DNA from: Cryptomeria japonica
Taxonomy: Eukaryota; Streptophyta; Pinopsida; Cupressales; Cupressaceae
NCBI RefSeq assembly: GCF_030272615.1
Contig: NC_081411.1
Span: 42,709,140 to 42,773,139, forward strand
Reading direction: 5' to 3'
Length of the DNA: 64,000 nucleotides
Below the pieces are notes generated by a model that was not told the DNA's origin, did not search any database, and saw nothing but the letters and a program-made list of their open reading frames with translations. Below, one piece after another: positions 1 through 11,848 of this stretch (positions are counted from its first letter, which is position 1; each line of letters starts with the position of its first letter). Position numbers and translations under genes: made by a program.

Positions 1-1069
1 GCATAAGAGCTCTCTTTCTTCATTTGAAGCCATCTATCTAATCTAAGGATTTTCTGGTGAAAAGAGCTAGTGATCACAAGGAGCCTTCTATGTAGTGAAA
101 GAGAAGCTTATGTGGAGTCTTCAACAACATTCATCAGGAATTCATCAATAATTCATCAAGTATTTATCAAGTATTCATCAAGTATTCATCATCAATTAGG
201 GTCCTTGAAGACATTGAAGAATAATAGGAGATCAAGTAGCTTATATCTCTCCCTTCGGTATTGGTATGGTTTCATGTCATTTTCATGTCTTTGTATGAGC
301 TTCTTTACACTCATTCTCACATTTAAATTCATTATTTAGATCATCTAGCACATTTGATTTAGAGCATTTACATTTATATTTATAAGCATTTAGAGTTTAT
401 TCTCCAAAGCATAGGGTAGCTCTAGTTTCTTATTTTTCATCATTTTAGGGTCTTACACACACACACAAGATTATTGCACACACTATTTTACTATACAACT
501 CAACTATTTGTTGAGGTTGAAATCACCAAAACAAGGGTTTGACTAAGGCAAAACCCTATATAGCCACCCAAACCCTCTCTTTTCAGCTGCAGGTGCAAGT
601 ACAGGTACCTGAGAGACTTTTAGATCACTAGAAGACACATGGACTATCCTAAACTCTCATATTGGCCCAAATCCATCACGGACAGGGGTGTGGTACCCAG
701 AGCCTGCCCAAGACAGGGGCATGGCACCCTGGCCCTGGCCACTTTGGCTCATCTTTCTGCACCAAGTACACATTCAATTTCCTCCCCCTTCTCTGCTTTT
801 AGTATCTCAACTTTAGATCTGAAAGTTTCTTCAATTTTAGTTTTTGTACCCTTCATTCTTTACCTCCTAGCATAGTTGATCAATCTTTCACATCTTATCT
901 TTATATACAACAAGAGGAATAGAGACCCTAAGAGATAATCCTTGGTTCTCTCTTTCTCACAAGAAGTAGCCAAAGTGAGTTATCTCCCTAGGCTCTTTTG
1001 TATTCCCAATGTGTTGGCTAAAGTGGGATTGGGTCCTAGTCACCCAGTCTCGCTTTTCCCCTCCACACT
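1..1069 (+). mobile_element. Element J: partial LTR of the E family
   Basis: This stretch matches the 3' two thirds of the LTR of element E (about 59720-60859) in the same order. Shared landmarks are the TAAGAGCTCTCTTTCTTCAT block at its start, the ACACACACACA run near 456, the AAAACCCTATATAGCCACC block near 550, a 31-bp GC-rich repeat and the CCACAC-type end. The LTR start lies before the window. The bases after 1069 resemble the primer-binding region of E only weakly, so J may be a 5' LTR with a scrap of leader, or a solo LTR. No coding region belonging to J is seen. Confidence 0.75.
684..745 (+). repeat. 31-bp GC-rich LTR minisatellite, two units
   Basis: Two units beginning AGGGG at 684 and 715 carry variants of GGCACCCTGGCCCTGG. 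The related LTR of E has three units at the equivalent place (60344-60436), so copy number differs between family members. Confidence 0.6.
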
Positions 1070-1349
1070 ATTTTTTTGTGATACCATAGTGGTTTTACAC
1101 TCCTATGAATTTTTATGGGTTTTGAGGATTTTTCCACTAATTATCACTTGAATATTGATACTAAGATTGTGGTGGCCATGACTCTTGTCATGGCATCCAA
1201 CTTGATGCATTACCTTACCATTGCTACTTTGGCATGGTATTCTAAGATTGGTAATTCCAATTTGGAGCATTTTGAGTAACCCTAGGAAATGAAGGATTGT
1301 AAGAAAATACATCAAGTAGCATACATTTTCTTTTCCTTCCATGGTTTGC
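1070..1349. other. Junction between J and H, no recognisable gene
   Basis: The first 35 bases resemble the PBS and leader start of E at about 14 of 20 positions. Further right the sequence probably belongs to the 3' end of the minus-strand gag of H. I cannot place the exact boundary, and no domain is visible. Confidence 0.4.
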
Positions 1350-2330
1350 ATTGGGAAATGTAGAATACTTGTCTATATTCATCCTCAAGTGCATGGAAAT
1401 CATAATTGATTGCTTTCTCTTCAAAAATTGTATCAATATTTTTGCATTTACAATTGGACCACTTTTGTCTACAGTGAGGGTAGTACTTCATAAGAGAAAC
1501 CTATACCTTTACTTGTTTATTTTTGGTGTGAAGAGTGTCTATTTGGGTAGCTAAGTGACGGACTATATCTTCCTTCATGTTAGAGAGAACGTTTCTCAAC
1601 TTCACCCTTGAGACACATATATATGTCTTAGTGGTGGGAAGAAACCTAAGACTTTTGTTCTTCCTCAAAGTGGACCTATAGTAATTCCTAGCTACTTTAA
1701 AAAGGTCATCAAATGTCACTTGATTAATGTCACCTCCTCCCATCAGGTTTAATGCATCTATGCAGTTTTCATTAATTCCCCTTAGGAAGACCAACTAGAT
1801 AGACTCTGGAGTGAGCCTGTTCTGCCTAGTTTTCTTTATACAAAAATAGAACCTTTCCATATAGTCCTGAAGAGATTCATTTTCCCCTTCAGACATCCAA
1901 AACATGTTCTCCTTCCTAGTATCTCCACCTTTGCAAATAGTCTTGATACTTCTGCAAGAACTCTTTCATGACATCTCAACTAATGATTGCATTTCTTCCT
2001 AAGACTATAAACCACCTTAATACAAAATCCTTTTGATTTGTTGGGAATAGTTTAAGTCTACATGGGAATTAGTAACATAATCATAACTTCTCCATAGTAC
2101 ATCAAATTCAAACAAAAGTGCATCAACATCTTTTGTGATTAGACCATAGAAAACTGGGAGAGCATATGGAGGTATGTTCTTTAATGTTGTTTCTCTTTCT
2201 TGGTCAGCGATGGAAAATTCAGAGGTAATAGGCACTTCATTATTTTCTACTTCTTCTTTAGTCATTTCTACTAGTACATCTTGTATGTTCTCTTGGGTAG
2301 GTTCTTCTTGTGGTTGAATGTTGTCAAAAT
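1350..2330 (-). pseudogene. Broken Ty3/gypsy gag of element H
   Basis: The minus strand encodes a degraded capsid-type Gag, which would coat element RNA in cytoplasmic particles. Recognisable pieces run from about 2180 (LPVFYGLITKDVDALLFEFD) through ESLQDYMERFYFC near 1885 to FLRGINENCIDALN near 1790. They occur in the order expected of plant gypsy Gag (RetroGag family). At least five in-frame stops and a shift near 1970 break it. No pol follows to the left. The gag leads away from a minus-strand primer-binding site at 2691-2709, which supports a single minus-oriented element. This is clearly a relic. Confidence 0.7.
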
Positions 2331-2690
2331 ATATTGATATATAGGTGCATTAGATGGATCTTTTGGCTCTTGAATTGGTTCTAGTGAATCCTTTGGCTCA
2401 CTTCTTGAATCTAGGATTTCCTCTATACATTTTGTGGATGGAAGAAACCTTCTTGTTAATTCTCTCTACTAGTGCATGCAATGAAAATGTTGATCATATA
2501 GGTGGTCTTCCTAAACTTAATAGTAAAAAAGTTGATACTAGTCTCAAAGTCTATTGTTCCTAATATGAAAAGTAAACACCTAATCTAATAGAAATAAAAT
2601 AATAGAAAGTAAATTATGATAGGAAACAAATAACTAAAAGTAAATAATAGAAAGAAAATCTAGACTCGAGATCACCTAAACCTTAGAACC
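2331..2690 (-). other. Element H leader, no gene seen
   Basis: AT-rich sequence between the primer-binding site and gag of H. No ORF or repeat of note. Confidence 0.5.
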
Positions 2691-2709
2691 ATCCTTGGCA
2701 ACAATGCCA
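2691..2709 (-). other. Primer-binding site of element H
   Basis: Read on the minus strand this is TGGCATTGTTGCCAAGGAT. It differs from TGGCGCCGTTGCCGGGGAT, a PBS common in plant gypsy elements, only by C-to-T and G-to-A changes. It fixes the orientation of H and places its 5' LTR to the right. Confidence 0.7.
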
Positions 2710-2715
2710 AAAATA

Positions 2716-3372
2716 GTTTTTCACCACTTATACATATATGATTGGCATAATATATCATGCACTTAACTCAATCTAAGTGCCCAATGGAGTACCTAATTTC
2801 CTAATTAGAGTCTCACTTAAATAACAACTTGGGATGTCACTCTACGATGATGCTGACACTACATGTGTAGTAGAGGGTTCTTCAACCTTCTATCATTTCA
2901 TGGAAGAAATACTAAGGAAAGCATAACAATGCTAGAATTGGAATTAATACCATACAATAGTTGTTTCAAGTTACTTGAAAAGTGACTTAGTAGTGGTTTC
3001 TAGTAACACTTTACTAACTCAAATGCAACTAGTGCTCTATCTAAATGACTGTATTAGCAAAACACATAAACTAACCAAACTAACAATTAAGAGCGTGGTA
3101 GTAATCTATCTAATGCATTTATAAAAGAAACTAATCTAACAAAAAGGAAGAGAAAAATTACGCTACTTCAAGTGACCTGCTTGAGGAATGCAATCTCTAG
3201 AAAGTAACAATATGCTAATTCAAAGTATAATAGTAATTTTGGATTCATATTCATATGTTCAACAACAATATTCATGACCATAAATATTCAAAAAATCTAG
3301 TCTACAAAATTGTAATGATTAAATATTATCTGATTTGAATAAAATTGTATATATTCTAGCAGAAGTAATAAC
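2716..3372 (-). mobile_element. Partial 5' LTR of element H, cut by A
   Basis: Non-coding AT-rich sequence next to the PBS of H. It should be the PBS-proximal part of its 5' LTR, interrupted at 3373 by the LTR start of element A. No second copy of this LTR lies in the window, so identity is inferred from position. Confidence 0.5.
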
Positions 3373-4482
3373 TGTATACACCTAAAAATGGTCTGAACAT
3401 AATAAATTGAATAAGAAATTTTTTTATTAAATCCCCCTTCCCAATTTAATTGAATTCATTAGCAATTTGATTAAATTCTCCCACTCATCTACTTATTAAT
3501 AAATCTAAGGATTTACTGAATAGGTTCATTTCAATAGTCACCTTTGATTAATTAATCTATATTGATTAACCCCCCCCCATTAAATTCATTTCTTCTAATC
3601 TCCTAATTAATTAAAACAAATCAATTTATGAGTTGTTGAAAGTTAATTAGCCTTTTCCTATTATTTGAATTTTTAAATTCAAATTCCTCACATGCCTCCT
3701 AACTTCTAACCACATAATCTAACCACTCCTAAACCTAACCCATTCCACCTAACCCTGGGTTTAACTAACCCTATCCTATCCTGCACATCCTAACCTCCTT
3801 ATCCTAACCTCCTATGGTGTGGATATTATCCCCTTGAGACACATGGCATTTTGGCCACATGTCTCCTCTCTTGAACACTTTCCCTCTCATGAGCAAGGCT
3901 CCTTGACACTTGTCACCATAGAGATGACATGTGTCCCTTCCTCTAACATCTTCTCCAACATCGTCCAATTTCACCCTTGACATCTTCAGACTCAATCTTG
4001 ATTGTTGATTCCTGCCACCTCACCCCTGGCCTTAGAAATCCTATAAATATCCCCCATGTTGGAGCACAAAGGATCTCATCTCATTTTCATCTTAGGCACT
4101 ATTACTATAGGCATATCCATTCTAGCATATCATTTGAGCATTGATATTATAGGAAATTGCATCTTAGATCTAGTATAATTTGATCATTTTCTAGCATAAT
4201 TGTTGAATCATTTAGCTTAATTAATCTCTTTTCTAGCTTAATTGCATCATCATTAGAGCTTGCATTTCATCATCATTTCAAATCCTCCATCTAGGTGTAG
4301 TCAAGTCACTAGGATTGCTTATCTAGATCTGAGAGAAAATCCACACTTGTATCTCTTAGGAGGTGATAGGTTGCTTTGTCAGGGTTTATCTTTCATTTTC
4401 TTTTAATTTTCTAGCCATGCTTGTAATGATCTATTAAGTGTTTGTGTTGCAGCTGTAGGTATCACACTTCATAGGCACGACA
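3373..4482 (+). mobile_element. 5' LTR of element A
   Basis: Starts TGTATACACC and ends GCACGACA, giving TG...CA termini. The first 200 bases recur at 30754-30955 behind a polypurine tract. The 5 bases before it are ATAAC; the partner duplication lies outside the window. Confidence 0.9.
4042..4049 (+). promoter_or_regulatory. Likely TATA box of the element A LTR
   Basis: TATAAATA lies about 440 bases before the LTR end, in the position expected for the U3/R promoter. Transcription would begin about 30 bases downstream. Not tested. Confidence 0.5.
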
Positions 4483-4485
4483 TTT

Positions 4486-4504
4486 TGGTGCCCACCGTTG
4501 GGCC
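4486..4504 (+). other. Primer-binding site of element A
   Basis: TGGTGCCCACCGTTGGGCC follows the LTR end by three bases. It resembles the TGGCGCCCACCGTGGGGCC type seen after many plant gypsy LTRs. I do not assign the priming tRNA. Confidence 0.65.
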
Positions 4505-6679
4505 GAAAATCTCGTTTTTGGCCTCTTAGCATCATCAAATTGTCAATCTAGCAGGTTTCTGGCTGGGTCTGATTTAGAATCTCATACAACTTCCTTTTCA
4601 GCCTCGTATGAGTTCCTTTATGTACTTAGACAAGCATGCTAGAATAATTATACGAGCATGTAAGCTTACTCACATGAGGATGTGAGAATACTCATACGAG
4701 TAGGTAAAGATACTCATACAAAATTCTGCTTCTGTGTTTTCAAAACATATTACATTTTAGGGTTTTCATGCTTCAATTTGGTTATTACTAATGCTAACCC
4801 TGGTCTGTTTGTGAATTTTCTAGTAGCCTAACTGGTTTTTACAGGATGATTTGTCAAAGATTATGCTTGTCAAAGCTTCATTTCATCAAAACAACATGAC
4901 TACTAATGTATCTATTTCGCAGGTTGCCTAAAAGAACTCAGCCAAACTTTGTGTCTTCTTTAAGTTTTCTAGGCATACTTATTTTGCTAATGGTAAATGA
5001 ATATCTTGTTTTGTATGTTTGAGAAGTTGCCTAAAAGGTAGGAGAGTATGCTCTTGTCCATTTGGACAATAAGAAATCCTGACCCTTGAAGCGCTTCTAT
5101 GTTTGAGATTTGATTACCTTTAGCGGGCCTGTCATAGTGGCAAAAAGTAATCACCTTGTGAGAATGACCCAAGTGAGTACTGCTAGACCTAAGCTTTCTG
5201 AATCACTCTAAAAAATAGGCCTCTCGGGATTAAAGTCTCGGAGGATGGGATTATTTGAGTTTTCTCTTTTGAGATCTCTCATATCATACATTTAGTAGGG
5301 CCTCGTGGTCTCAATCATGCTTGCATGACTACTTCTTGTTTTTGTACCTTGTTGGGCTATAGGCCTCAATCACGCTTGCGTGACTACAAGGGGTAATTTC
5401 AAATGAAAACCCTTACTACGAACCCTAAGATAGCAGCTCCCCGATTCACCTTCGAAAGGGGGATAATCTTTGTGCAAGAGAGATATTAACTCTCCCAAGA
5501 CACTTGCCATATCATTCCCCCATTAGCATTTGGAGTCGGATAATACGGCATTGAGAATCCATTATGTGAGACTCAGTAGCCATATTCTGATTAGCTATTG
5601 GGTGTGTACCTAAGATTGCAAACAAAGGTTTTCTCTCTCAGACAATTTCCTTAAGATTTAGCATGCTATGCTTGAGGTCGCTTATCATATCACATGTTTG
5701 TTGTGTCTTCATCCCTGAAATAGAAAATCAGACATCTCAAAATTGGAAAATAGAAGCAAAACATCAAACTTCTTTGATCAAAAATCTATCCAAACAAAAT
5801 TTTTGTCTCTGTGTTGTTCTTAGTCGTACAAGTTTTCTAGTTTGTTGTACGAGAAATCTAGTTTATAGTCTGGTCCAGTAAGAATTGTTGTACGAGTCAG
5901 TTTAACAAAGGTTTTTGTGTTATCTTTTATCATCTAGTTCTGTGATAAATCTTGTACGAGTTTATGCATTTGTCGTGCGAGATTTCTAGTTTATCATATG
6001 GGCCTGTCTAAATTGTCGTCTGGGGCTGTCTAAACTGTCATAAGAATTTATGTCTTTGTTAGTCCAGAGTTGTCTTCTTGCGTGTCTTTAGATCTGTCAT
6101 GTTTTCTTCATAAATTTACAGTGAGCATAAACACCTGATATCTATCATTTTGTGCTTATAATGTCTTCTTGGCTCACTTGGTCAAGTTATCATCTATCAA
6201 ATTGGATTCTAGAAATAGACACCTCAAGATTTTCAAGTAGTCACCCTCAACAAGTTCAAGATCTAAACATCTCAAAGTGCATTATCACCCTTTTTGTTAA
6301 ACTGATCACTCAAACATAGTTTCTCATTAGGATCTATCATCCTCTATCACGAAACTACAACGTTTGGTCAAGATAACCTTGTCCCACATCATAGGATATA
6401 TCGTTCCGATTAGACGGTTTTTATCAAAATCATCATTGCACTCCAAAAACTGAAGATAAAAAAATGTGCAAACTTTTAAACACTTGAATACTCTTTTTGT
6501 GTCATATCACTATATCATATCTACCTTGACAATTGATTACTTATTGAAACAACTTTTAGACAATCGAATCCTTGCACAATATCCAACACACGTGTATGCC
6601 CGTTTTAACTAGAGCGTAGAGATGAAAGATCATAGAAACGGAAATCAAAACATTTGAAATAACTGAAGATTATCAAAAC
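4505..6679 (+). other. Element A leader with TACGAG words and paired palindromes
   Basis: No coding potential is seen over about 2.2 kb. Two stretches (4585-4720 and 5825-5985) are enriched in CATACGAG, GTACGAG or CGTATGAG words. Between them two copies of a block at about 5309 and 5363 each contain a 14-base palindrome. Part of this is probably transcribed leader RNA with packaging or translation roles, but that is inference. Confidence 0.5.
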
Positions 6680-8030
6680 ATGGAACCTGAAAATAAAATA
6701 CAAGAAGAAGGGGAAATAACATAACAACACCTCCAAGAAATCAAACAAGATCCTAAATTCAATAAATTTATGGCGAAAATATTGGAGGGAGAAAAAGAAA
6801 AATACTTCCTAATGTAAGCTAAATCTGGTGCTACACTCACCCAAGATTTTGATGTGAGCAAATTAGGACAAAAGAGAAGTGAATCTTCCCCTAATAACGA
6901 ATGACATGAGGATATTTTTGGTCTCAAAATTGATGACACATTAATTCCTGATAACACAAGAACTAATGAGGAAACTTCCATTCCCAAATAGGATAACATA
7001 GAAATTTTCAACCATGTTAGCAACAAGAGAGATGATACAAGAAGAGATCAAGATCACAATAGAACACACACTCATAGTTATACAAGAAAAAAGCATGTTG
7101 ATAATCCTATCACAACTCTTACACAACAAATACAAATTCTACAAACACAAATTCAAGATATACAGAGAGGAACTGTTAGAACATACTCCCTTCAAGAAAT
7201 CTGTCCTTACCCATTCGACAAAAATCTAAACATGATACCATTTCCTACAGGTTGTGAAACTCCTCGATATGATAAATATAATGGAAGAACTGATCCCCAA
7301 GATCATATACGATAATTTTGCATGATGAGTATGGAGTTTGCACATGAGGATACATACCTGATGAGATTATTTCCAAAGAGCTTAAGTGGAATAGCTATGA
7401 AATAATTCTCTAAAATTCCACCTGGAATTAGATCATTCACAGAATTGGTGGATAAGTTTGTTTCACAATACTCTTACAACATTAAACACGAGGTAACAAT
7501 GCTCAATTTATGTAACACTAAAGAAAAGAGTGGAGAACCTTTCATGACGTTTCTATAGAGATGGAGATGGTTAGCTTCATGATATCCACAAACAGTGCTA
7601 GAATATGAGAAAATAGGCATATTCATCGACAACCTAAATGGACAAATGAGCTATCATCTAAAAATGCAATGCCATCAAAATTTTGAAAAAATGATTGATA
7701 ATGGTATCAAAATGGAAGAAGCTATGGTAAAGAAGGGTGAGTCGAAGCTATACAAAGAAGGCATTACTCCTCCTAACAACAATGTTAGCAACAATAACAA
7801 TGATAAGCCTAAATTTTGGAATAGAAATTGAAATATTGTCAATGATGGAATATTGGATAACAACAATGTAAAACTAAAACAACTAGTGTTCAATTTATCC
7901 ACTCACTCAGCAGCAACTCAACAAAACAACAATAATCAAAAAACAAACTTTCAACAATTTTTTTCAAAGGACATTTACAAACATTGGTGAACCACTTGGG
8001 TCAGCACTAAAGACACTTCTCGCAAACAAA
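6680..8030 (+). pseudogene. Broken gag of element A
   Basis: Begins MEPENKIQEE. The RetroGag region (about 7264-7480) shows YNGRTDPQDH, LFPKSL and SFTELVDKFVSQYSYNI, the usual capsid core. The matching B gag (42695-43920) has the same order. A has stops after residue 14 and at several later places, plus TAG or TAA where tryptophan or lysine is expected. An asparagine-rich stretch (near 7770-7800) ends the capsid. It cannot make a full Gag. Confidence 0.85.
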
Positions 8031-9520
8031 TTGATTACTTTGCCACAAGGAAGGAACTATGAACCTGAAGTGCAACCCTCTTGGTGGAATGACAACCATT
8101 ATTACGATTTCCATCAAAACAAAAGACAACACATAGATAATTGTCAATGGTTGAAACATGTCATCCAAGAATTGATTGATAATGGAGTAATAATTGTGGA
8201 TAGACATACGACAAATGAATCTCATAAAACTTTTAAAACTTCACTTCCAAACTATGAGAAGGGTGAATCATCAGCAACACATAATGGTAAGGGTAAAGCA
8301 AAGGTAAATTACGCTCATACATATGATAATGTGGTAAATGTGATTGTAGTTAAAGAAAAGAAACATCAAGAACCTTCTCATGCTATCACAAGAAGCAAAG
8401 CTAAAGTTATTTTGCCGGAAGCTACCACTAACATGTCATCCACTGCAAAAAAAATATTCTAGTGGAACAATTATAGAAAATGCCCGCATAAATATCCATC
8501 TTAGAACTTTTAAAGCTTTCACCTGCACATAAAGAAATTATTGAATGAGCATTAGTAGATACAACAGTGTCTAAAGATCTTGATATAGATCAATTCCAAA
8601 CCATGGTGGGACACCTCACAACCCCTCATTGATTATCCTTCACCGAAGAAGATGATATGTCCTTGCAACATCCCCATAATGTTCCCTTGCATATCAAAGT
8701 CCTCATTCATAAGACACTAGTTAAATGTGTCCTAATAGATGGGGGAGTTGGCTTAAACATTTTCTCATTGAGTCTTGTTCGTGCTCTAGGTTATTTAGAA
8801 GATGCAGTTGATCCCTGGAAAAAGATCACCTTCAAAGCATATGATGAAGAAGAGTGTTCCTCTAAAGGAGTTGTAATATTACCCATTAGAGTGCGACCTT
8901 TGTAGAAAGACACAGCCTGCCATGTTCTAGACTTGGACTTATAATACAACATACTCTTGGGAAGACCCTGGATACATGACATACAAGCTATACCATCAAT
9001 ATATCATCAGTGCCTAAAATTTCTCTACAATGGGCAGGAAATCATGATCTTAGCTGTTTCAAATCCATTTCAGTACTGTTGTAATCTCAAACCAGCTCAA
9101 GAGATCATTGTTCCTCATAATAGGGAGGCATCATCTTCAAACACAAAACCAAAAGAAAAATCATTTGCCTCATATTTGTCAACTATGGAAAAAAAAATGT
9201 AGCTAAGAGATCAAGAGAATGAAGAATATTCAATATCTGAATTACCACTCTCTCCTAAATCCTATGGAAAACCATCAAACTCTAAACAACAACCAATTGT
9301 GAGACATCTTCCAATATTTGATGGAGCATTTGTTAGTGTTGGGATCTTATCAAAGGAAACATAAGAAAAAGATGTGCTACAGTGGCTATACAAAGATGAA
9401 GAAGTCCAACAAAAGATCAACAATGTCAGAATACCTACAGAAAAGTATGGAAACAGATTTAACATTCTTCAAAAAATGGGATACACTGGAATAGGTCCTA
9501 TAGGAAAATGAAAAGAAAGT
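8031..9520 (+). pseudogene. Broken Gag tail, retropepsin and G-patch of element A
   Basis: The Gag tail has WWNDNHYYDFHQNK and LKHVIQELIDNG, equivalent to the zinc-binding C-x-Y-H-type motif of Tat elements with the first cysteine changed. A frameshift near 8450 leads to the aspartic protease, with LIDGGVGLNI (catalytic Asp codon 8738-8740) and [13 protein letters not shown] near 8950. A G-patch follows at about 9443-9510 (YGNRFNILQKMGYTGIG). The protease would cut the polyprotein. G-patches bind RNA or helicases in other proteins. Several in-frame stops show it is dead. Confidence 0.85.
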
Positions 9521-10679
9521 ATCTCAGGACCTATCCAACCTCACACTCAGCAGACTACATACAAAGCAGGTTTAGGGTATGGACAAGTTACTCTACCAGA
9601 AGACACATCTTCTAGCCAACAACAAGAGGAATATGAAAATAGACAAGAACAACTTGTAATTTAAAGGGAAGAAGCATCTGTCAAGAAACAAGCACAAGCA
9701 AACATGAAATGGAAAAAGAAGCAAGCTTCAAATCAACAGGAAAAATAAACTAAAAGCACCTCCGAAGCAGCATTAACTCTCAATCAAAACAAGCATGAAA
9801 CTATTGCTACTCAAGGAGAGATCATAGCAAGGTTGACTAAACTCAATCTCAGTCTAGAAGAAGCTGAATATGAAAGAAGAAAAGATATAGCAAGAAAAGC
9901 CAAAGAAACAAATAAAACACTATATGAACAAATCTGTAGATTATAAGATGCAAGTGAGACAGATTCTAATGAATGGGAATGGGATTCCTATCACTTTGAA
10001 GAATCTGCTGAAGAAAATTGCTTTCAAGAAGATGTAGGAGTCGATGTAGTTCACACGTATGCAGGACAAACATTAGGAACTAGCCCACTTGAATTAGAAT
10101 CACATTTGGCTGATTTGGACTTAATCAAGGATGATCGGGAGTCCTTGTGCGAGGTAATTCTGATGAGAGTACCATTCTAGACATTAACATACATATCAAA
10201 AAATTTGAAACCTCTATCATGACCCTTGATACCCTCAAAACATCTCAACTTGATGACCCCTTATCTCTAATTCACCTTGAACTTATTGATTGGGAAAATG
10301 AAAGACATACTGCCATTGATACCTTTCTTAATGACCATGCCATATCTGTATATCTTAATGCAATTGAACCTACAACAAATTTCACCAGGAATTTCAACAA
10401 CGCATCTTCCAATCAAGTGGGTGCCAAATCTCCTAGTCGCAAAGGTGAACATAAAGAAAAGAATATTAGGTATAATGCTAAAAACCATTTCTTGGCAATA
10501 TTAGATCAGTAAAAAGTAAAAAGAAAGGATGCATCTAATGGTGGAAACCTCCTTGAGGTGTCGAAAGATGGGAAATTTGACACTTTACCTATAGACTATC
10601 AAGAAAGGTCATCCATTTTGATCAACCAATAGAGACAGTTAACATTGGGACAACAAAACAACCAAAGATTCTCCATCCC
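9521..10679 (+). pseudogene. Linker between protease and RT in element A
   Basis: A charged, Gln/Lys/Glu-rich region with coiled-coil character near 9820-9940, then an acidic part (10147-10512) containing HLELIDWENERH and NDHAISVYLNAIEP. B has the matching region at 45521-46998 (HPELIDWDNLDN, NDHDLAIYLNIVEP), so it is a conserved part of this lineage. I know no function for it. It contains stops and a frame change near 10150. Confidence 0.7.
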
Positions 10680-11621
10680 ATGTCTTCTTTGATAGAGCAA
10701 GAAATGCAACAATATATGAAATTCTTCAAACGAAGGCAAATCAATTTCACCTGGTCAAATACAAACATGCTAGGGTTGGATTTGAAGATTATTATGCATC
10801 ACTTAAATGTCAGTCCAGGAGACAAACCGGTTAAACATAAACTAAGGAGGATGCATCCTCATATTGCTCTTCTAGTCAAAGCAGAACTAAAGAAATTACT
10901 GGATGTCAGATTTATTAGACCAATCGCATATCCTCAATGGGTATCAAATATTTTTCCTATGTCCAAACTAGACAAAAGTATTAGAATATACACATACTTT
11001 AGAGATCTTAATAATGCATGTCCAAAGGATGACTTTTCTTTACCTAACATTGACATCATTGTGGATTTAACTGCTAGACACTCCATTTTTTCTCTAATCG
11101 ATGGTTTCTATAGATACAATCAGATTAAAATAGCACCCAAAGATCAAGAAAAGATAGCTTTCACATGTCCATGGGGTAATTTCTATTGCAACATCATGCC
11201 TTTTGGATTAAAGAACACAGGTGCTACATATCAGAGAGCTATGACAACTATAATCCATGACATGATGCATACATTCATGGAAGACTATGTGGATGACATA
11301 TTGGCCAAATCCTATAATAGAGAAGAAAATATAGGGATACTGGAAAAGATCTTTGATCGATTAGAACAATACAAGCTACAGCTAAATCCTAAGAAATGTG
11401 CCCTTGTTGTCACTTTCGACAAGCAATTGGGATACATTGTTTCAGCTAGAGGTATCAAAGTGGATCTAGCTAAGGTAAAAGAAATCATGGAAATGACATC
11501 TCCTAGGAATATCAGTCAACTCAGATCCCTCCAGGGAAGATTGCGGTCTATTAGAAGATTTGTTGCTCAACTAGTCGATAAATGCCAACCATTTACTCAT
11601 CTACTACATAAAAAATGTTAA
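10680..11621 (+). pseudogene. Reverse transcriptase of element A, open for 313 codons
   Basis: RNA-directed DNA polymerase of the Ty3/gypsy type, used to copy element RNA into DNA in the particle. In order: substrate-binding N-part (KPVKHKLRRM), FRDLNNACPKDDF, LIDGFYRYNQI, MPFGLKN, catalytic YVDD (11286-11297), then the thumb and the start of the connection. All core motifs survive, so it is the longest open domain of A. It ends early because an A run at 11611-11616 has one extra base relative to B, which shifts the frame just before the RNase H. It was once an internal polyprotein domain, so the methionine at 10680 is not a natural start. Confidence 0.85.
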
Positions 11622-11848
11622 TTTTAGGTGGGACCATCAATGTGAGGACGCATTCAATGAGGTCAAGGCCTATCTCATGTAACCACCCATCCTAATATCA
11701 CAAATTCCAAGAAAGCCATTGTTACTTTATGTATCAACCACCAAAGTATCATTAAGAGTTTTGCTTGCACAACAGGACAATGAAGGAAAAGAATGAGCTA
11801 TCTACTATATCAATAGAACATTAGTAGGATATGAGATCAACTATTCAT
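11622..11848 (+). pseudogene. First RNase H of element A, 5' part
   Basis: Continues the RT in a shifted frame, with FRWDHQCEDAFNEVK, PRKPLLLYVSTTKVSL and NRTLVGYEINYS. This is the RT-linked RNase H that degrades the RNA template. Two stops are present. It breaks off at NYS where copia D is inserted and resumes at 19176. Removing D and one TTCAT/TTCAC copy restores the frame with the same spacing as B. Confidence 0.85.
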
